Source: Candidatus Limisoma faecipullorum (GTDB lineage: Bacteria > Bacteroidota > Bacteroidia > Bacteroidales > Muribaculaceae). Taken from it: a DNA stretch of 33,835 nt. Position 1 is the stretch's first letter. Each line of letters begins with the position of its first letter. The translations under genes were made by a program, and so were the position numbers. The notes under the pieces were generated by a model, which saw nothing but the letters and a program-made list of their open reading frames with translations, ran no database searches and had not been told where the DNA came from. The stretch lies in assembly GCA_017694955.1 (NCBI GenBank), contig JADIMC010000098.1, forward strand, positions 1 through 33,835, in the 5' to 3' direction. Positions 1 to 8,688 of this stretch are shown here, in pieces.

Positions 1-2433
1 GAATATACCCGTATTTATCAGATACGGCGACTGTCCCTGCATCGGACGGTCAGACTCAAGGTCGCCGGGATTGAAACTCACTTCACTTTTTATAAGCGAG
101 CCATTGAACAACAATGAGAAATCGTCAAGCCCTATGAAATCAAGGCTTTTCTTAATATCGACCTCGATACCGTAGCTGATTGCCCCTTTTGCATTCTTGT
201 AATAGTAAAGCAAATCCGTTCCACCCTGTACCCTGTACGACCACTCTATCGGATCATTGAATTTCTTAAAGAAAGCTGCCACGGAAATCAACTCTCCCGC
301 TGATGGATAAAATTCATAACGAAGGTCAAGATTATGTATGTAGCAAGGCTTCAAATCGGCATTTCCTTGCACGTTGCTCGCCAAGTCGAAATCGTAATAT
401 ACGGAGCCTGAGACTTCACGGAATTCCTGACGGTTGACCGACTTCCCATAAGCAAGACGCATCTGCTGCTTGTCGGTAAACTTATACACCGTATTGACCG
501 TAGGAAAGAAATCATTGTAGTCATAGAAACGGCTGTACGGACTTTCCTCGTAATCACTCGAATTGCTTATCAGCTCCATTCTGCTGTGTTCGAAACGCAC
601 CCCGGCATACACATTTAACTTACCAACCGGGATATTGAATGCCAGATATGACGCAAGCAATGTATTATTACCCTTATAACTGTCGCGCCAACGCATCTCC
701 TCGAACAGATACAACATATCATCGCCATAATAAGCCTCGTTGGAGAGCAGCTCCTGCATAGACATATACCGGAAATCATCAGGCAGATTATTGGACTGAA
801 CATCCCAATTATAGTAGAAGGCGCGTGTGCGGTAGTCACGGCTGCGATATTCCCCGTATCCGCCAGCTTTCACTGTCGGCTTAATTTTTCCAATCTCGAA
901 GTCACGGCTGTAATTCAACCCGGCAGAAGCTATATGCTCTTTCAAAAAGGTGAACTCACGCTGTATGTCATTCCCCGTAACCAGTCCGATTCTGTCAGGA
1001 TCCATCGCATTCGTCAACGTATAGCGACGGCGGTCGGGGGTGTTTTTGTTTGCATAGGCATAGCCGATGTTCCAGTTGAGCTCATTTTTCCCTTTGATAG
1101 TGTTCTCTCCTGTGAACTGCGTATTGAAAATGGTGCGGCTACTATAATAATATTCCGCGCTCTGCTCCATCTCGCTCTGGGCATTGAATCCGTGACGCTG
1201 AGTATAACGGTTCTTGCCTATCTGATTGAAAATATTCTTCAGCTCATAGCGTCCCTTATTGCCGTCAGGCACAAACGTGAGATTGAGCATCGCTCCAACC
1301 CGCGCATTTTCGGTATATTGGTCATCTGTGCTGTTGCGCAGATAATTGCTGCGGTCGTGTTCCACATCGTATGCCCCGAACAACGAATTTGTCATATTTT
1401 CAAGTGTGCGATAGCTGTAACTGTAGTTGATTGCGCCAAGCAAACCGATACGGTGGTCATCAGCTGTATGCCACTGGTAATTAGTATTTGCCCCTAACGA
1501 TAAATCGGAATAAGGCGTTGACTCCTTAACCCGCCAATCATTGTTAAAACCGTTACCCAAAAGATTGACTCCCCTGCCACCTGCCGCTGGCTGAAGCGAA
1601 CCATTCATTCCTCCATTAAGACTGCGGAAGCCATTGTCGAATCCAAGAAAATCCGTCTTAGAACCTTTAATTGACAAGAAATCACGAAAATGCGTACGGT
1701 CATTGATGTTACCGCCTATCGACACCGACGAGCTATTTTCTTCCGGCAAATTCCTTGTATTCACTAATATGAATCCTCCGCTGAAATCAGCAGGCAATTC
1801 GGGCGAAGGCGATTTCACAATCATAATGTTATCCAGTTGCGAACTCGGTATCAAGTCGAATGAAAACGCTCTGGAATCAGCCTCCGAACTCGGCACCGCA
1901 CTGCCATTGATCCACACATTATTGTATCTTTGCGACAGTCCCCTTACCATCACAAACTTATCATCAATGATACTGATACCCGGAACCCGTTTTATGACCT
2001 CCGAAGCATCCTTATCCTGTGTTTTTTTAATTTGCTGTGAAGACACACCATTCTGCACAGTCATACTGTTTTTTGTCTTTTCCACCACCGTCGCTTCAGA
2101 ATCCTGACGTGCTCGAGCCGTTACAGTCAATTCCCCCAGCACAGTGTTGTCAGGGACAAGGGTGATTGTATCGTTCCCTGCCTTCAGCCATGATACGCTG
2201 ACCGTCTTATCCTTATAAGAAACGTATTTCACAATCAGATTACCATCATCCGCATTCAAACTGAATTTCCCGTCGATGTCGGTTGCCGTCCCCACCTGAG
2301 AGCCAGCCAGCTGCACCGTCGCACCTATCAGCGGCTCTTTTGTGGAAGAATCCACCACAACACCCGCCACATCGGCAGCTTTCACAGACAACACATTACA
2401 ACTGACAAGCAACAAACCATAAACAATCTTCAT
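1..2433 (-). CDS. TonB-dependent outer-membrane receptor (C-terminus off the window)
   Basis: The frame is open from the ATG at 2433 to the window edge, giving 811 residues without a stop; the end of the barrel lies outside. It reads as a signal peptide (about 1-19), a carboxypeptidase-D-regulatory-like beta-sandwich (about 21-100), a TonB plug (about 120-230) with the motif RGLSQRYNNVWING followed by RAFSFD and ELPADFSGGF, then a long beta-barrel rich in aromatic and Asn residues. The family imports a ligand across the outer membrane using TonB-ExbBD energy. The substrate cannot be read from the protein. No SusD-like lipoprotein lies on the upstream side, and the downstream side is not visible, so this looks like a stand-alone receptor rather than a SusCD pair. 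The 11-bp repeat array immediately upstream suggests control by a response regulator, possibly phosphate (inference). Confidence 0.93.
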   Translation of the reverse strand, partial: MKIVYGLLLVSCNVLSVKAADVAGVVVDSSTKEPLIGATVQLAGSQVGTATDIDGKFSLNADDGNLIVKYVSYKDKTVSVSWLKAGNDTITLVPDNTVLGELTVTARARQDSEATVVEKTKNSMTVQNGVSSQQIKKTQDKDASEVIKRVPGISIIDDKFVMVRGLSQRYNNVWINGSAVPSSEADSRAFSFDLIPSSQLDNIMIVKSPSPELPADFSGGFILVNTRNLPEENSSSVSIGGNINDRTHFRDFLSIKGSKTDFLGFDNGFRSLNGGMNGSLQPAAGGRGVNLLGNGFNNDWRVKESTPYSDLSLGANTNYQWHTADDHRIGLLGAINYSYSYRTLENMTNSLFGAYDVEHDRSNYLRNSTDDQYTENARVGAMLNLTFVPDGNKGRYELKNIFNQIGKNRYTQRHGFNAQSEMEQSAEYYYSSRTIFNTQFTGENTIKGKNELNWNIGYAYANKNTPDRRRYTLTNAMDPDRIGLVTGNDIQREFTFLKEHIASAGLNYSRDFEIGKIKPTVKAGGYGEYRSRDYRTRAFYYNWDVQSNNLPDDFRYMSMQELLSNEAYYGDDMLYLFEEMRWRDSYKGNNTLLASYLAFNIPVGKLNVYAGVRFEHSRMELISNSSDYEESPYSRFYDYNDFFPTVNTVYKFTDKQQMRLAYGKSVNRQEFREVSGSVYYDFDLASNVQGNADLKPCYIHNLDLRYEFYPSAGELISVAAFFKKFNDPIEWSYRVQGGTDLLYYYKNAKGAISYGIEVDIKKSLDFIGLDDFSLLFNGSLIKSEVSFNPGDLESDRPMQGQSPYLINTGIF

Positions 2434-2460
2434 ATTCTTACCTTTTCAATTTTCACGGTG

Positions 2461-2468
2461 CAAAATTC
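2461..2468 (-). promoter_or_regulatory. Candidate -7 element of the TonB receptor gene
   Basis: The minus strand reads GAATTTTG, one mismatch from TAnnTTTG, 28 bases before the ATG. No TTTG sits at the usual 19-20 base distance. The position where a -33 box would lie is covered by the proximal copies of the 11-bp repeat array, as expected for an activator-dependent promoter. Confidence 0.4.
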
Positions 2469-2478
2469 CCCTTATATT

Positions 2479-2544
2479 GTAACAAAACGATTACCAAACT
2501 GTGACAATTCAGTTAACACACAGTAACATTTCAGTAACATTCAT
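2479..2544 (-). promoter_or_regulatory. Six-copy 11-bp direct-repeat array, operator-like
   Basis: On the plus strand six hexamers start exactly 11 bases apart at 2479, 2490, 2501, 2512, 2523 and 2534: GTAACA, ATTACC, GTGACA, GTTAAC, GTAACA, GTAACA. Read toward the receptor gene they are variants of TGTTAC. Tandem sites with 11-bp spacing are the geometry used by OmpR/PhoB-family regulators, and TGTCAC-like cores are typical of Pho boxes. The repeats are seen directly; the regulator is inference. Confidence 0.6.
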
Positions 2545-2554
2545 CCATACATAT

Positions 2555-2593
2555 AAAAAACAAGCTCTGGAAACCGCAATTGGTTTCCAGAGC
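2555..2593 (-). terminator. Rho-independent terminator of the LRR gene
   Basis: A perfect 12-bp stem (2564-2575 with 2582-2593) and six-base loop is followed on the minus strand by a T run (2555-2560), 21 bases after the stop codon of the LRR protein gene. It separates that gene from the TonB receptor gene. Confidence 0.9.
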
Positions 2594-2613
2594 CTAACGT
2601 ACTATTTATCAGC

Positions 2614-3762
2614 TTAAAGAGCCAACTTCCTCACAACCGATCCGCACTTCACTATATATACATTGCCTGATTGCAACCCCGATATCACTCCGTCAGCTGC
2701 GAATCTGCGGCAAATCAACTTGCCGGAAGCATCATATATGCTAACCTCTTCTTTACCATAATTACCCGACAAAACGATGTCGCCGTCCGACACTCCTATC
2801 AGAACTTCATCATCGGCAACCAATTCACCCACTGACGCAGAATCTATCACATAAACTATCGGATTGGCATCCGAGAAATAATTTGTCGGAACAATAGTAT
2901 AGGCAGTTGTCACGTCCTTCCGAGGCACCCTATAAAAATCTGCCGCTGTCAAGGCTATCAGATTATCGCCTTCATAAATTTTATACGCCACATTCGACCC
3001 CAAGGGAAATTCTATCCATTTTCCATTAACCTTATAAGAAGGCAATGATATCTCAAACGTTTCAGGCGGCCAAATACTGAATGTTGCCGGGTCGTTCCAT
3101 GGCAGCACTTGTGCATAGCTTTCTGCCGATTCTTCCGGGACAAGCAAATCAATATTAGTCAAATCCAGAAAAATAGCCCATCCGGTAGCTACTGGTGGAA
3201 CCGCAGCCATACAATATATCTCATGGAGCATATGACAGTTGTTGAACCCATAAGCTTCAATCTTCTGCAATGTAGAAGGCAAAAACACCGTTTCAAGCCA
3301 TACACAAGTCTGGAAAGCCCCTTCACCTATGGTTTTGACACCCTCAGGTATTGCAACAGCCTTGATTGAAGTACCGGCAAATGTGCCTGCGGGAACCTCT
3401 GTCATATGAACAGGCAGTGTGACATTCTCCAAATCTTGGGCGAAATAAAACACGCTGTCGCCTAATTCTTCCACACTATTAGGAATCTGCACATCAGTCA
3501 CAGCCGAATTACTGAAAGCTAAATCCGCAATACGGGTTACCTTGTATTCCACCCCTTCATAATTAACCATCTCAGGAATCTGTATGCTCCCGGAATATAA
3601 GACGTGTGTGTTGTCAGGCACCTTGGCGACTTCCACTTCCCCATCGCCAATTACGTCATAATACAAGCCTTCACTCTCAAAATTCTGTGAAAAACAACTT
3701 AATGGCAACACCGCAGCCGCCAATAAAGCCCAATAAGGAATTTTTTTCATATCCGTTTTCAT
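2614..3762 (-). CDS. Secreted BspA-type leucine-rich-repeat protein with T9SS-like C-terminal domain
   Basis: 382 residues. A signal peptide (about 1-26) ends near CFSQ. The cysteine there is preceded by PLS, which is a poor lipobox, so signal peptidase I cleavage is more likely. Residues about 70-200 hold LRR_5/BspA-type repeats with the pattern IP.GV..IGEGAF.....L..V.LPSTL..I. The last about 60 residues (IYDASGKLI, then GLQSGNVYIVK and a basic-hydrophobic end) resemble the C-terminal sorting domain of type IX secretion clients. LRR_5 proteins are usually surface or secreted and often bind host or microbial surfaces; no specific ligand can be named. The start could be M1 (3762) or M5 (3750). 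The gene has its own promoter and terminator and is monocistronic. Confidence 0.85.
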   Translation of the reverse strand: MKTDMKKIPYWALLAAAVLPLSCFSQNFESEGLYYDVIGDGEVEVAKVPDNTHVLYSGSIQIPEMVNYEGVEYKVTRIADLAFSNSAVTDVQIPNSVEELGDSVFYFAQDLENVTLPVHMTEVPAGTFAGTSIKAVAIPEGVKTIGEGAFQTCVWLETVFLPSTLQKIEAYGFNNCHMLHEIYCMAAVPPVATGWAIFLDLTNIDLLVPEESAESYAQVLPWNDPATFSIWPPETFEISLPSYKVNGKWIEFPLGSNVAYKIYEGDNLIALTAADFYRVPRKDVTTAYTIVPTNYFSDANPIVYVIDSASVGELVADDEVLIGVSDGDIVLSGNYGKEEVSIYDASGKLICRRFAADGVISGLQSGNVYIVKCGSVVRKLAL

Positions 3763-3770
3763 TTATGGTG

Positions 3771-3778
3771 CAAAATTA
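3771..3778 (-). promoter_or_regulatory. -7 element of the LRR gene
   Basis: The minus strand reads TAATTTTG, a perfect Bacteroidetes -7 box, 8 bases before the first ATG. The -33 box is poor. If transcription starts 4-7 bases downstream, the leader before M1 is very short, which is one reason to consider M5 as the start. Confidence 0.65.
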
Positions 3779-3822
3779 ATGCAGAAATACGTGATTTATT
3801 CAATCTCACACAAAAATAATCA

Positions 3823-3890
3823 AAACAATTGTTTCGTATCATAAATGACAATTTTACGGAATAAACGTATTATATAATTGGAAACAATTG
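3823..3890. repeat. Repeated AAACAATTG motif in a divergent intergenic region
   Basis: A perfect 12-bp palindrome, AAACAATTGTTT, lies at 3823-3834, and its AAACAATTG half recurs at 3882-3890 inside the promoter of the MmcQ-like gene. The pair sits between two divergent promoters and could be an operator. The AT-rich context makes chance possible. Confidence 0.35.
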
Positions 3891-3908
3891 ACATTTAATG
3901 TATTTTTG
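3877..3908 (+). promoter_or_regulatory. Promoter of the MmcQ/YjbR-family gene
   Basis: The -33-like ATTG (3877-3880) is followed after 20 bases by a perfect -7 box TATTTTTG (3901-3908). It lies 27 bases before the ATG at 3936. Confidence 0.7.
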
Positions 3909-3935
3909 AATACACATAAAACCTCCAGACCAGAT

Positions 3936-4322
3936 ATGAATATTGAGGATTTTCGTGAATATTGCCTGTCGTTGCCCGGTACGGAGGAAAAGATGCCGTT
4001 CACGAGAATGGAAAGTGCTCGCAGCATATTAGTTTTCAGCGTTGCCGGAAAATGGTTCTGCTTCGTGGACATCGACGCATTCGATTTCTGCAACCTGAAA
4101 TGCGACCCTACGGAAGCCGGGGAGCTTGAAGGCGAATACGACGGCATACGTCCGGGCTACCATATGAACAAACGACATTGGATAAGCGTGTATTTCAATT
4201 CAGACGTACATGATGATAAAATCATAGAACTTGTACGCAAATCGTATGACCTGATAGTGACATCGTTGCCGAAACGGCTGCGCTCAGAACTCGACTTAAA
4301 CAATCTGCAGATACAATCATAG
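3936..4322 (+). CDS. MmcQ/YjbR-family protein
   Basis: 128 residues from the ATG at 3936. The open frame extends 16 codons further upstream, but those codons overlap the -7 box, so the later ATG is preferred. The sequence starts MNIEDFREYCLSLPGTEEKMPF and contains WFCFVDIDAFDFCNLKCDP, ending with a helix-rich ...SYDLIVTSLPKRLR. This is the typical pattern of the MmcQ/YjbR family (CyaY-like fold, often called a DNA-binding family), in which the LPGTEE start and the KRHWISVYF-like strand are conserved. The molecular role is not established. It has its own promoter and runs tail to tail with pckA. Confidence 0.85.
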   Translation: MNIEDFREYCLSLPGTEEKMPFTRMESARSILVFSVAGKWFCFVDIDAFDFCNLKCDPTEAGELEGEYDGIRPGYHMNKRHWISVYFNSDVHDDKIIELVRKSYDLIVTSLPKRLRSELDLNNLQIQS

Positions 4323-4354
4323 CCCTTATAATAATTTTGAAATCATTTATCCAC

Positions 4355-4389
4355 AAAAAAAAGAAACGGCGATGGAAATCCATCGCCGT
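4355..4389 (-). terminator. Rho-independent terminator of pckA
   Basis: A perfect 10-bp stem (4366-4375 with 4380-4389) with a four-base loop is followed on the minus strand by TTTCTTTTTTTTT. It lies 45 bases after the pckA stop. On the plus strand no T run follows, so it serves mainly pckA. Confidence 0.9.
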
Positions 4390-4433
4390 CACTATTTAAG
4401 GAAATATAGTCGTAAAAGTTAGTCCTTTTCCGA

Positions 4434-6041
4434 TTAGAGCTTCGGACCAGCAGCAACCAAAGCCTTGCCGGCTGCATTGCCTTCAAACTTAGCGAAGTTC
4501 TTGATGAAGCGTCCTGCAAGATCCTTAGCCTTTTCGTCCCACTGAGCAGCGTCAGCATAAGTGTCGCGTGGGTCAAGAATCTTCGGATCAACACCCGGCA
4601 ATTCCGTCGGAACGACGAAATCGAAATACGGGATAGTCTTTGTCGGAGCTTTGTCGATTGAGCCATCGAGGATAGCATCGATGATACCACGTGTATCCTT
4701 GATAGAGATACGCTTGCCTGTTCCGTTCCAACCAGTATTTACCAAGTAAGCCTTAGCACCTACCTTTTCCATTCTCTTAACCAGCTCCTCTGCATATTTC
4801 GTCGGGTGCAAGCTCAAGAAAGCAGCACCGAAGCAAGCCGAGAATGTAGGAGTCGGCTCTGTGATACCGCGCTCTGTACCTGCCAATTTTGCAGTAAAAC
4901 CAGAGAGGAAGTAGTACTTAGTCTGCTCCGGATTAAGAATAGAAACTGGAGGAAGCACACCAAAGGCATCGGCAGAAAGGAATATCACCTGATGAGCGTG
5001 CGGACCTTTAGAAACCGGCTTAACGATGTTGTTGATGTGGTAGATAGGATAAGATACGCGAGTGTTCTCTGTAACGCTCTTGTCAGCAAAGTCAATCTTA
5101 CCGTTAGCGTCAACAGTCACGTTCTCAAGAAGAGCGTCGCGCTTGATGGCGTTGTAGATATCCGGCTCGCTTTCCTTGTCAAGGTTGATTACCTTAGCAT
5201 AGCAGCCGCCTTCGTAGTTGAACACGCCCTCATCATCCCAACCGTGCTCGTCATCACCGATAAGCAGACGTTTCGGGTCAGTTGACAAAGTAGTCTTACC
5301 TGTACCAGACAAACCGAAGAAGATAGCAGTGTCAGTACCTTCCATATTAGTGTTGGCAGAGCAGTGCATAGAAGCGATTCCACGAAGCGGATTCAGGTAG
5401 TTCATAATAGAGAAGATACCCTTCTTCATCTCACCGCCGTACCAAGTGTTGAGAATAACCTGCTCGTTAGTCTTCAAGTTGAACACAGTAGCAGTCTCTG
5501 AGTTCAAACCAAGTTCCTTATAATTTTCAACTTTAGCCTTTGCTGCATTGAAAGAAACGAAATCAGGTTCACCGTAGTTTTCAAGCTCCTCAGCAGTAGG
5601 ACGGATGAACATATTTGTAACGAAATGCGCCTGCCAAGCCACTTCCATAATGAAACGCACTTTCAAACGGGTAGCAGGGTTAGCACCACAGAATGTATCG
5701 ATAACAAACAGACGCTTGTTAGACAATTGCTTTACAGCCTTTGCCTTCAAGTCAGCCCACGCCTCTTCTGAGCAAGGCTTGTTGTCGTTCTTATATTCAT
5801 CGGAAGTCCACCAAACAGAATCCTTGCTGGCTTCATTCATTACAAAGAATTTGTCTTTAGGAGAACGGCCTGTGTAAACACCGGTCATCACATTGACAGC
5901 GCCAAGCTCTGTCACTTGACCTTTTTCATAACCTTCGAGACCCGGTTTTGTCTCTTCTGCATACAACACATCGTATGACGGGTTGTGCAAAATCTCAACG
6001 GTTCCAGTGATACCGTACTTAGTTAAATCAAGTTTGCTCAT
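4434..6041 (-). CDS. pckA: ATP-dependent phosphoenolpyruvate carboxykinase
   Basis: 535 residues, full length for the ATP-type enzyme. It catalyses oxaloacetate + ATP <-> PEP + CO2 + ADP in the cytoplasm. In gut Bacteroidales it often runs in the carboxylating direction to feed the succinate pathway (family knowledge). Visible motifs: TGRSPKDKF (57-65, substrate-binding Arg), [11 protein letters not shown] (198-208, metal and substrate ligands), P-loop GLSGTGKTT (243-251) and [10 protein letters not shown] (261-270, kinase-2 metal-binding aspartates). All key residues are present. It is monocistronic, with a strong promoter about 70 bases upstream and a strong terminator. Confidence 0.98.
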   Translation of the reverse strand: MSKLDLTKYGITGTVEILHNPSYDVLYAEETKPGLEGYEKGQVTELGAVNVMTGVYTGRSPKDKFFVMNEASKDSVWWTSDEYKNDNKPCSEEAWADLKAKAVKQLSNKRLFVIDTFCGANPATRLKVRFIMEVAWQAHFVTNMFIRPTAEELENYGEPDFVSFNAAKAKVENYKELGLNSETATVFNLKTNEQVILNTWYGGEMKKGIFSIMNYLNPLRGIASMHCSANTNMEGTDTAIFFGLSGTGKTTLSTDPKRLLIGDDEHGWDDEGVFNYEGGCYAKVINLDKESEPDIYNAIKRDALLENVTVDANGKIDFADKSVTENTRVSYPIYHINNIVKPVSKGPHAHQVIFLSADAFGVLPPVSILNPEQTKYYFLSGFTAKLAGTERGITEPTPTFSACFGAAFLSLHPTKYAEELVKRMEKVGAKAYLVNTGWNGTGKRISIKDTRGIIDAILDGSIDKAPTKTIPYFDFVVPTELPGVDPKILDPRDTYADAAQWDEKAKDLAGRFIKNFAKFEGNAAGKALVAAGPKL

Positions 6042-6109
6042 TTTGTTGATTGATTTATAATGAAATATGTTAATTTCTACTTTCTTTTTTCTAACCTAAA
6101 AAACCGCCA

Positions 6110-6142
6110 CAAAATTACTATATATTTTTTATATGGCAATGT
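6110..6142 (-). promoter_or_regulatory. pckA promoter
   Basis: The minus strand carries a perfect -7 box, TAATTTTG (6110-6117), preceded after about 18-20 AT-rich bases by a TTGC that could serve as the -33 box. The predicted leader is about 60 bases. Confidence 0.7.
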
Positions 6143-6278
6143 TATTAATGAAATTTTTCCGCATTTTAAAATCTTTAATACATCTCCATTTCTCACTTTG
6201 AAAACCAACTGGTTATCAAACAATATCAATTCTCAAAATAACAACAAACAAATACGCCAATTAGTTTATCTATAACCA

Positions 6279-7766
6279 TTATTTCCCACAAGAAGCAAAC
6301 CTGTAAACCGCAAATTCACGATCTTCATAAAGCAATTGCGGCTTCAATTCCAGAAATTCAGAATATTCCTTTTCTTTATATGGACGCAATCTATTGAACC
6401 ACACCAACATTCCCCCGTCACTATCGTCCTCGGGAAAAGAGGCAAAATGCACACGGTCATTAAGACCGTAATACAATGCTGTAGATTTTGATTCCGTCCA
6501 ATACACCCATTCTCCCGGAAGTCTGAGCCTTCTGCATTCGTCCACAATCATCTTTACGTTTTCCTTTTTATAATCATTCGCAAACATCATACGATATGAC
6601 GATATCGCTATTAAAACGGCAAACAGACCTAACACAGCGACTCTCACCATCCGCTTACCCCCATTGGCAAAATGGCAAATGCAACACGCCATAAACAGCA
6701 ACCAATAAGGATATAAGAAAAATAAATGCCGTCCCCAAAACCTGAATTGTATTACAAATGCCGCAATAAAAAACACCGCAAACCCGACAATAAAAGCGAA
6801 GAAAAAACCGTCGATTTTCTTATCTTGCCAATATTTTCTCAACGAATGAACAAATAATGCCAAATAACATAGCACCAAAGGAATTATATACGGAAGATAC
6901 GACAATAACAAAGCGACCTTATCATCACTTTCCCGCAAAGTGTTCTTATTAGGACCAAGTCCGCCGAATCCCGTAAACTCATACATGACATATCCAATAT
7001 TCCCGATTCCGGGACGCTCTATCTGGCCGCCTTTGTTCTCTCCAAATACTGTAATCAGATAATACACAGTAAAAGTCACGAACAACAGCACCGCAATCGT
7101 GACAACCACAGCGTTGCCTTTACACAGATTAACCCAATGCATATGCCTTCTGCTCTTGTCATACAATATATAAGCTGCCATTGCTACATACAAGAATCCA
7201 TAAAGCATATTAAAGGCATAGCCAACCACAAGACAACAAACACAAATCAAGAAATCGATCCTCTTGCCATATTTCATAAATTGCCATAACGACAATACGT
7301 TAATGAACGATATTGCAAACATAGGAATGTTGCAACGCGCTTCGTTCATATTATAAAGCACAAATGGATTGATTACCGACAAAACAATTGCTATCCATAA
7401 GACTTTCCTTTCTCTTCCTGCCAGCTCCCGCCGCATAAGAATGCATAAGAAATACATCAACAACAATCCCATAAACAAGAAATTGGCAGAACGCAAAGCA
7501 TACTCACTGGATCCGAACAATTTGCACCACGCCCACATAAAAGCAATCCACCCAGGCATTTGCACCTCAGACCCCATATATATGCCAAACTGGTCTAACA
7601 GCTCCGAAAACGTATCCACAGAATACATTTCTGCCGTTATTGCCTCATCAAGCCAAAAACTCCAATCATTGACAGACAATGACAGCACCACAATTGACAA
7701 TATTATAATTGACAAACTAATCGTTGCCGGCTTCCGCCACATCTCCCGTACTATATTCATTGACAT
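6279..7766 (-). CDS. GT39/ArnT-like polytopic membrane glycosyltransferase
   Basis: 495 residues with about ten to twelve hydrophobic segments and a short cytoplasmic start (first membrane helix about 17-32). The first external loop has WLDEA (38-42), the acidic pair used as catalytic and metal site in the PMT/ArnT (GT-C) superfamily. Such enzymes transfer a sugar from a polyprenyl-phosphate donor on the periplasmic side. The gene overlaps the 3' end of the GtrB-like gene by about 50 bases, so the two are translationally linked. The natural reading is that the GT2 makes the lipid-linked sugar and this enzyme uses it. The acceptor is unknown. ATG codons at 7766 and 7760 are both possible starts. 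No clear terminator follows. Confidence 0.85.
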   Translation of the reverse strand: MSMNIVREMWRKPATISLSIIILSIVVLSLSVNDWSFWLDEAITAEMYSVDTFSELLDQFGIYMGSEVQMPGWIAFMWAWCKLFGSSEYALRSANFLFMGLLLMYFLCILMRRELAGRERKVLWIAIVLSVINPFVLYNMNEARCNIPMFAISFINVLSLWQFMKYGKRIDFLICVCCLVVGYAFNMLYGFLYVAMAAYILYDKSRRHMHWVNLCKGNAVVVTIAVLLFVTFTVYYLITVFGENKGGQIERPGIGNIGYVMYEFTGFGGLGPNKNTLRESDDKVALLLSYLPYIIPLVLCYLALFVHSLRKYWQDKKIDGFFFAFIVGFAVFFIAAFVIQFRFWGRHLFFLYPYWLLFMACCICHFANGGKRMVRVAVLGLFAVLIAISSYRMMFANDYKKENVKMIVDECRRLRLPGEWVYWTESKSTALYYGLNDRVHFASFPEDDSDGGMLVWFNRLRPYKEKEYSEFLELKPQLLYEDREFAVYRFASCGK

Positions 7767-8676
7767 AATAAATCGGTCTTTTTTTCGTTTCTGAAAACAC
7801 TATTCCCAAATACTCCCCTATTATTCCCAAAGCAAGCATTTGTCCACCTCCAAGAAACAATATTATACTAACCATTGACGGATAACCAGATACCGGGTCT
7901 CCCCATATTGCAGCACGAACCACTACAAAAATCAAATACAAAAAAGCTATGAGCGACACGAATATGCCCATTATTGAAATCAACCTTAACGGAACTTTAG
8001 ATGTTGACATGAATCCTTGTGCAGCAAGGTTAACAAGTTTCCAATAATTCCATTTGGTCTTGCCCGCAATCCGAGGGTCACGTTCATAATAAATAGGTTT
8101 TTTCTTAAACCCTATAAACGAAAACAACCCTTTCATATTACGCTCATTCTCTTTTAATCTACGAAGCGCATCAATCGCACGCTTACTGAACATCCTGTAA
8201 TCTCCCGTATCTTCCTGTACTGGTATATCGGATATCTTTTTCAACATCCTGTAATAAAGCTTCGAAGTACTTTTTTTCATCCACGTCTCACCTTTACGGT
8301 TAGAACGCTTTGCATACACATCATCATATCCATCCTCAATGCCTTTCAGCATTTCCCCAATCAACTCTGGCGGATCTTGCAAATCGGCATCGATTATGAC
8401 AAGGGCGTCGCCAGTAGCATAGTCTATGCCTGCTGTCATCGCCACTTCCTTTCCAAAGTTACGAGAAAGATCGAGCAATGCAACACGTTTATCCGACCGT
8501 TGCAAGCGCTTTATAATCTGTAAAGAATCATCACGGCTTCCATCATTGACAAACAAAAATTCAGTTTCCACTTCTTCCAATTTGTCAGCAACATTTACAA
8601 GCCTTTGATAAAGCATCTCCAAGCACTCCTGCTCATTATATACAGGGATTAATATCGTTAGCTTCTCTACTTTCAT
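7717..8676 (-). CDS. GtrB/DPM1-like GT2 polyprenyl-phosphate glycosyltransferase
   Basis: 319 residues. The N-terminal GT-A domain begins LTILIPVYNEQE and has FVNDGSRDDS and the metal-binding DADLQDP (96-102). The C-terminal part has two membrane helices (about 235-257 and 268-290), as in GtrB and ArnC. The family transfers a sugar from a nucleotide donor to undecaprenyl phosphate on the cytoplasmic face. It lies 12 bases after the asparaginase gene and overlaps the GT39-like gene, so it is part of a leftward four-gene unit. The sugar cannot be deduced. Confidence 0.93.
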   Translation of the reverse strand: MKVEKLTILIPVYNEQECLEMLYQRLVNVADKLEEVETEFLFVNDGSRDDSLQIIKRLQRSDKRVALLDLSRNFGKEVAMTAGIDYATGDALVIIDADLQDPPELIGEMLKGIEDGYDDVYAKRSNRKGETWMKKSTSKLYYRMLKKISDIPVQEDTGDYRMFSKRAIDALRRLKENERNMKGLFSFIGFKKKPIYYERDPRIAGKTKWNYWKLVNLAAQGFMSTSKVPLRLISIMGIFVSLIAFLYLIFVVVRAAIWGDPVSGYPSMVSIILFLGGGQMLALGIIGEYLGIVFSETKKRPIYYVNEYSTGDVAEAGND

Positions 8677-8688
8677 AATATAAAATCC

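Noticed and set aside
934-1497. Open frame of 187 codons on the plus strand
   Set aside because: Antisense to the TonB receptor barrel, whose own frame is continuous and family-typical.
1-2433. SusC of a polysaccharide-utilisation locus
   Set aside because: No SusD-like lipoprotein or glycoside hydrolase is visible upstream, and the plug motif RGLSQRYNNVWING with FSFD differs from typical SusC; the downstream side is not visible, so this is not final.
6042-6278. Plus-strand frame of 71 codons before the GT39-like gene end
   Set aside because: Extremely AT-rich, contains the pckA promoter in reverse, and has no protein-like pattern; treated as intergenic.
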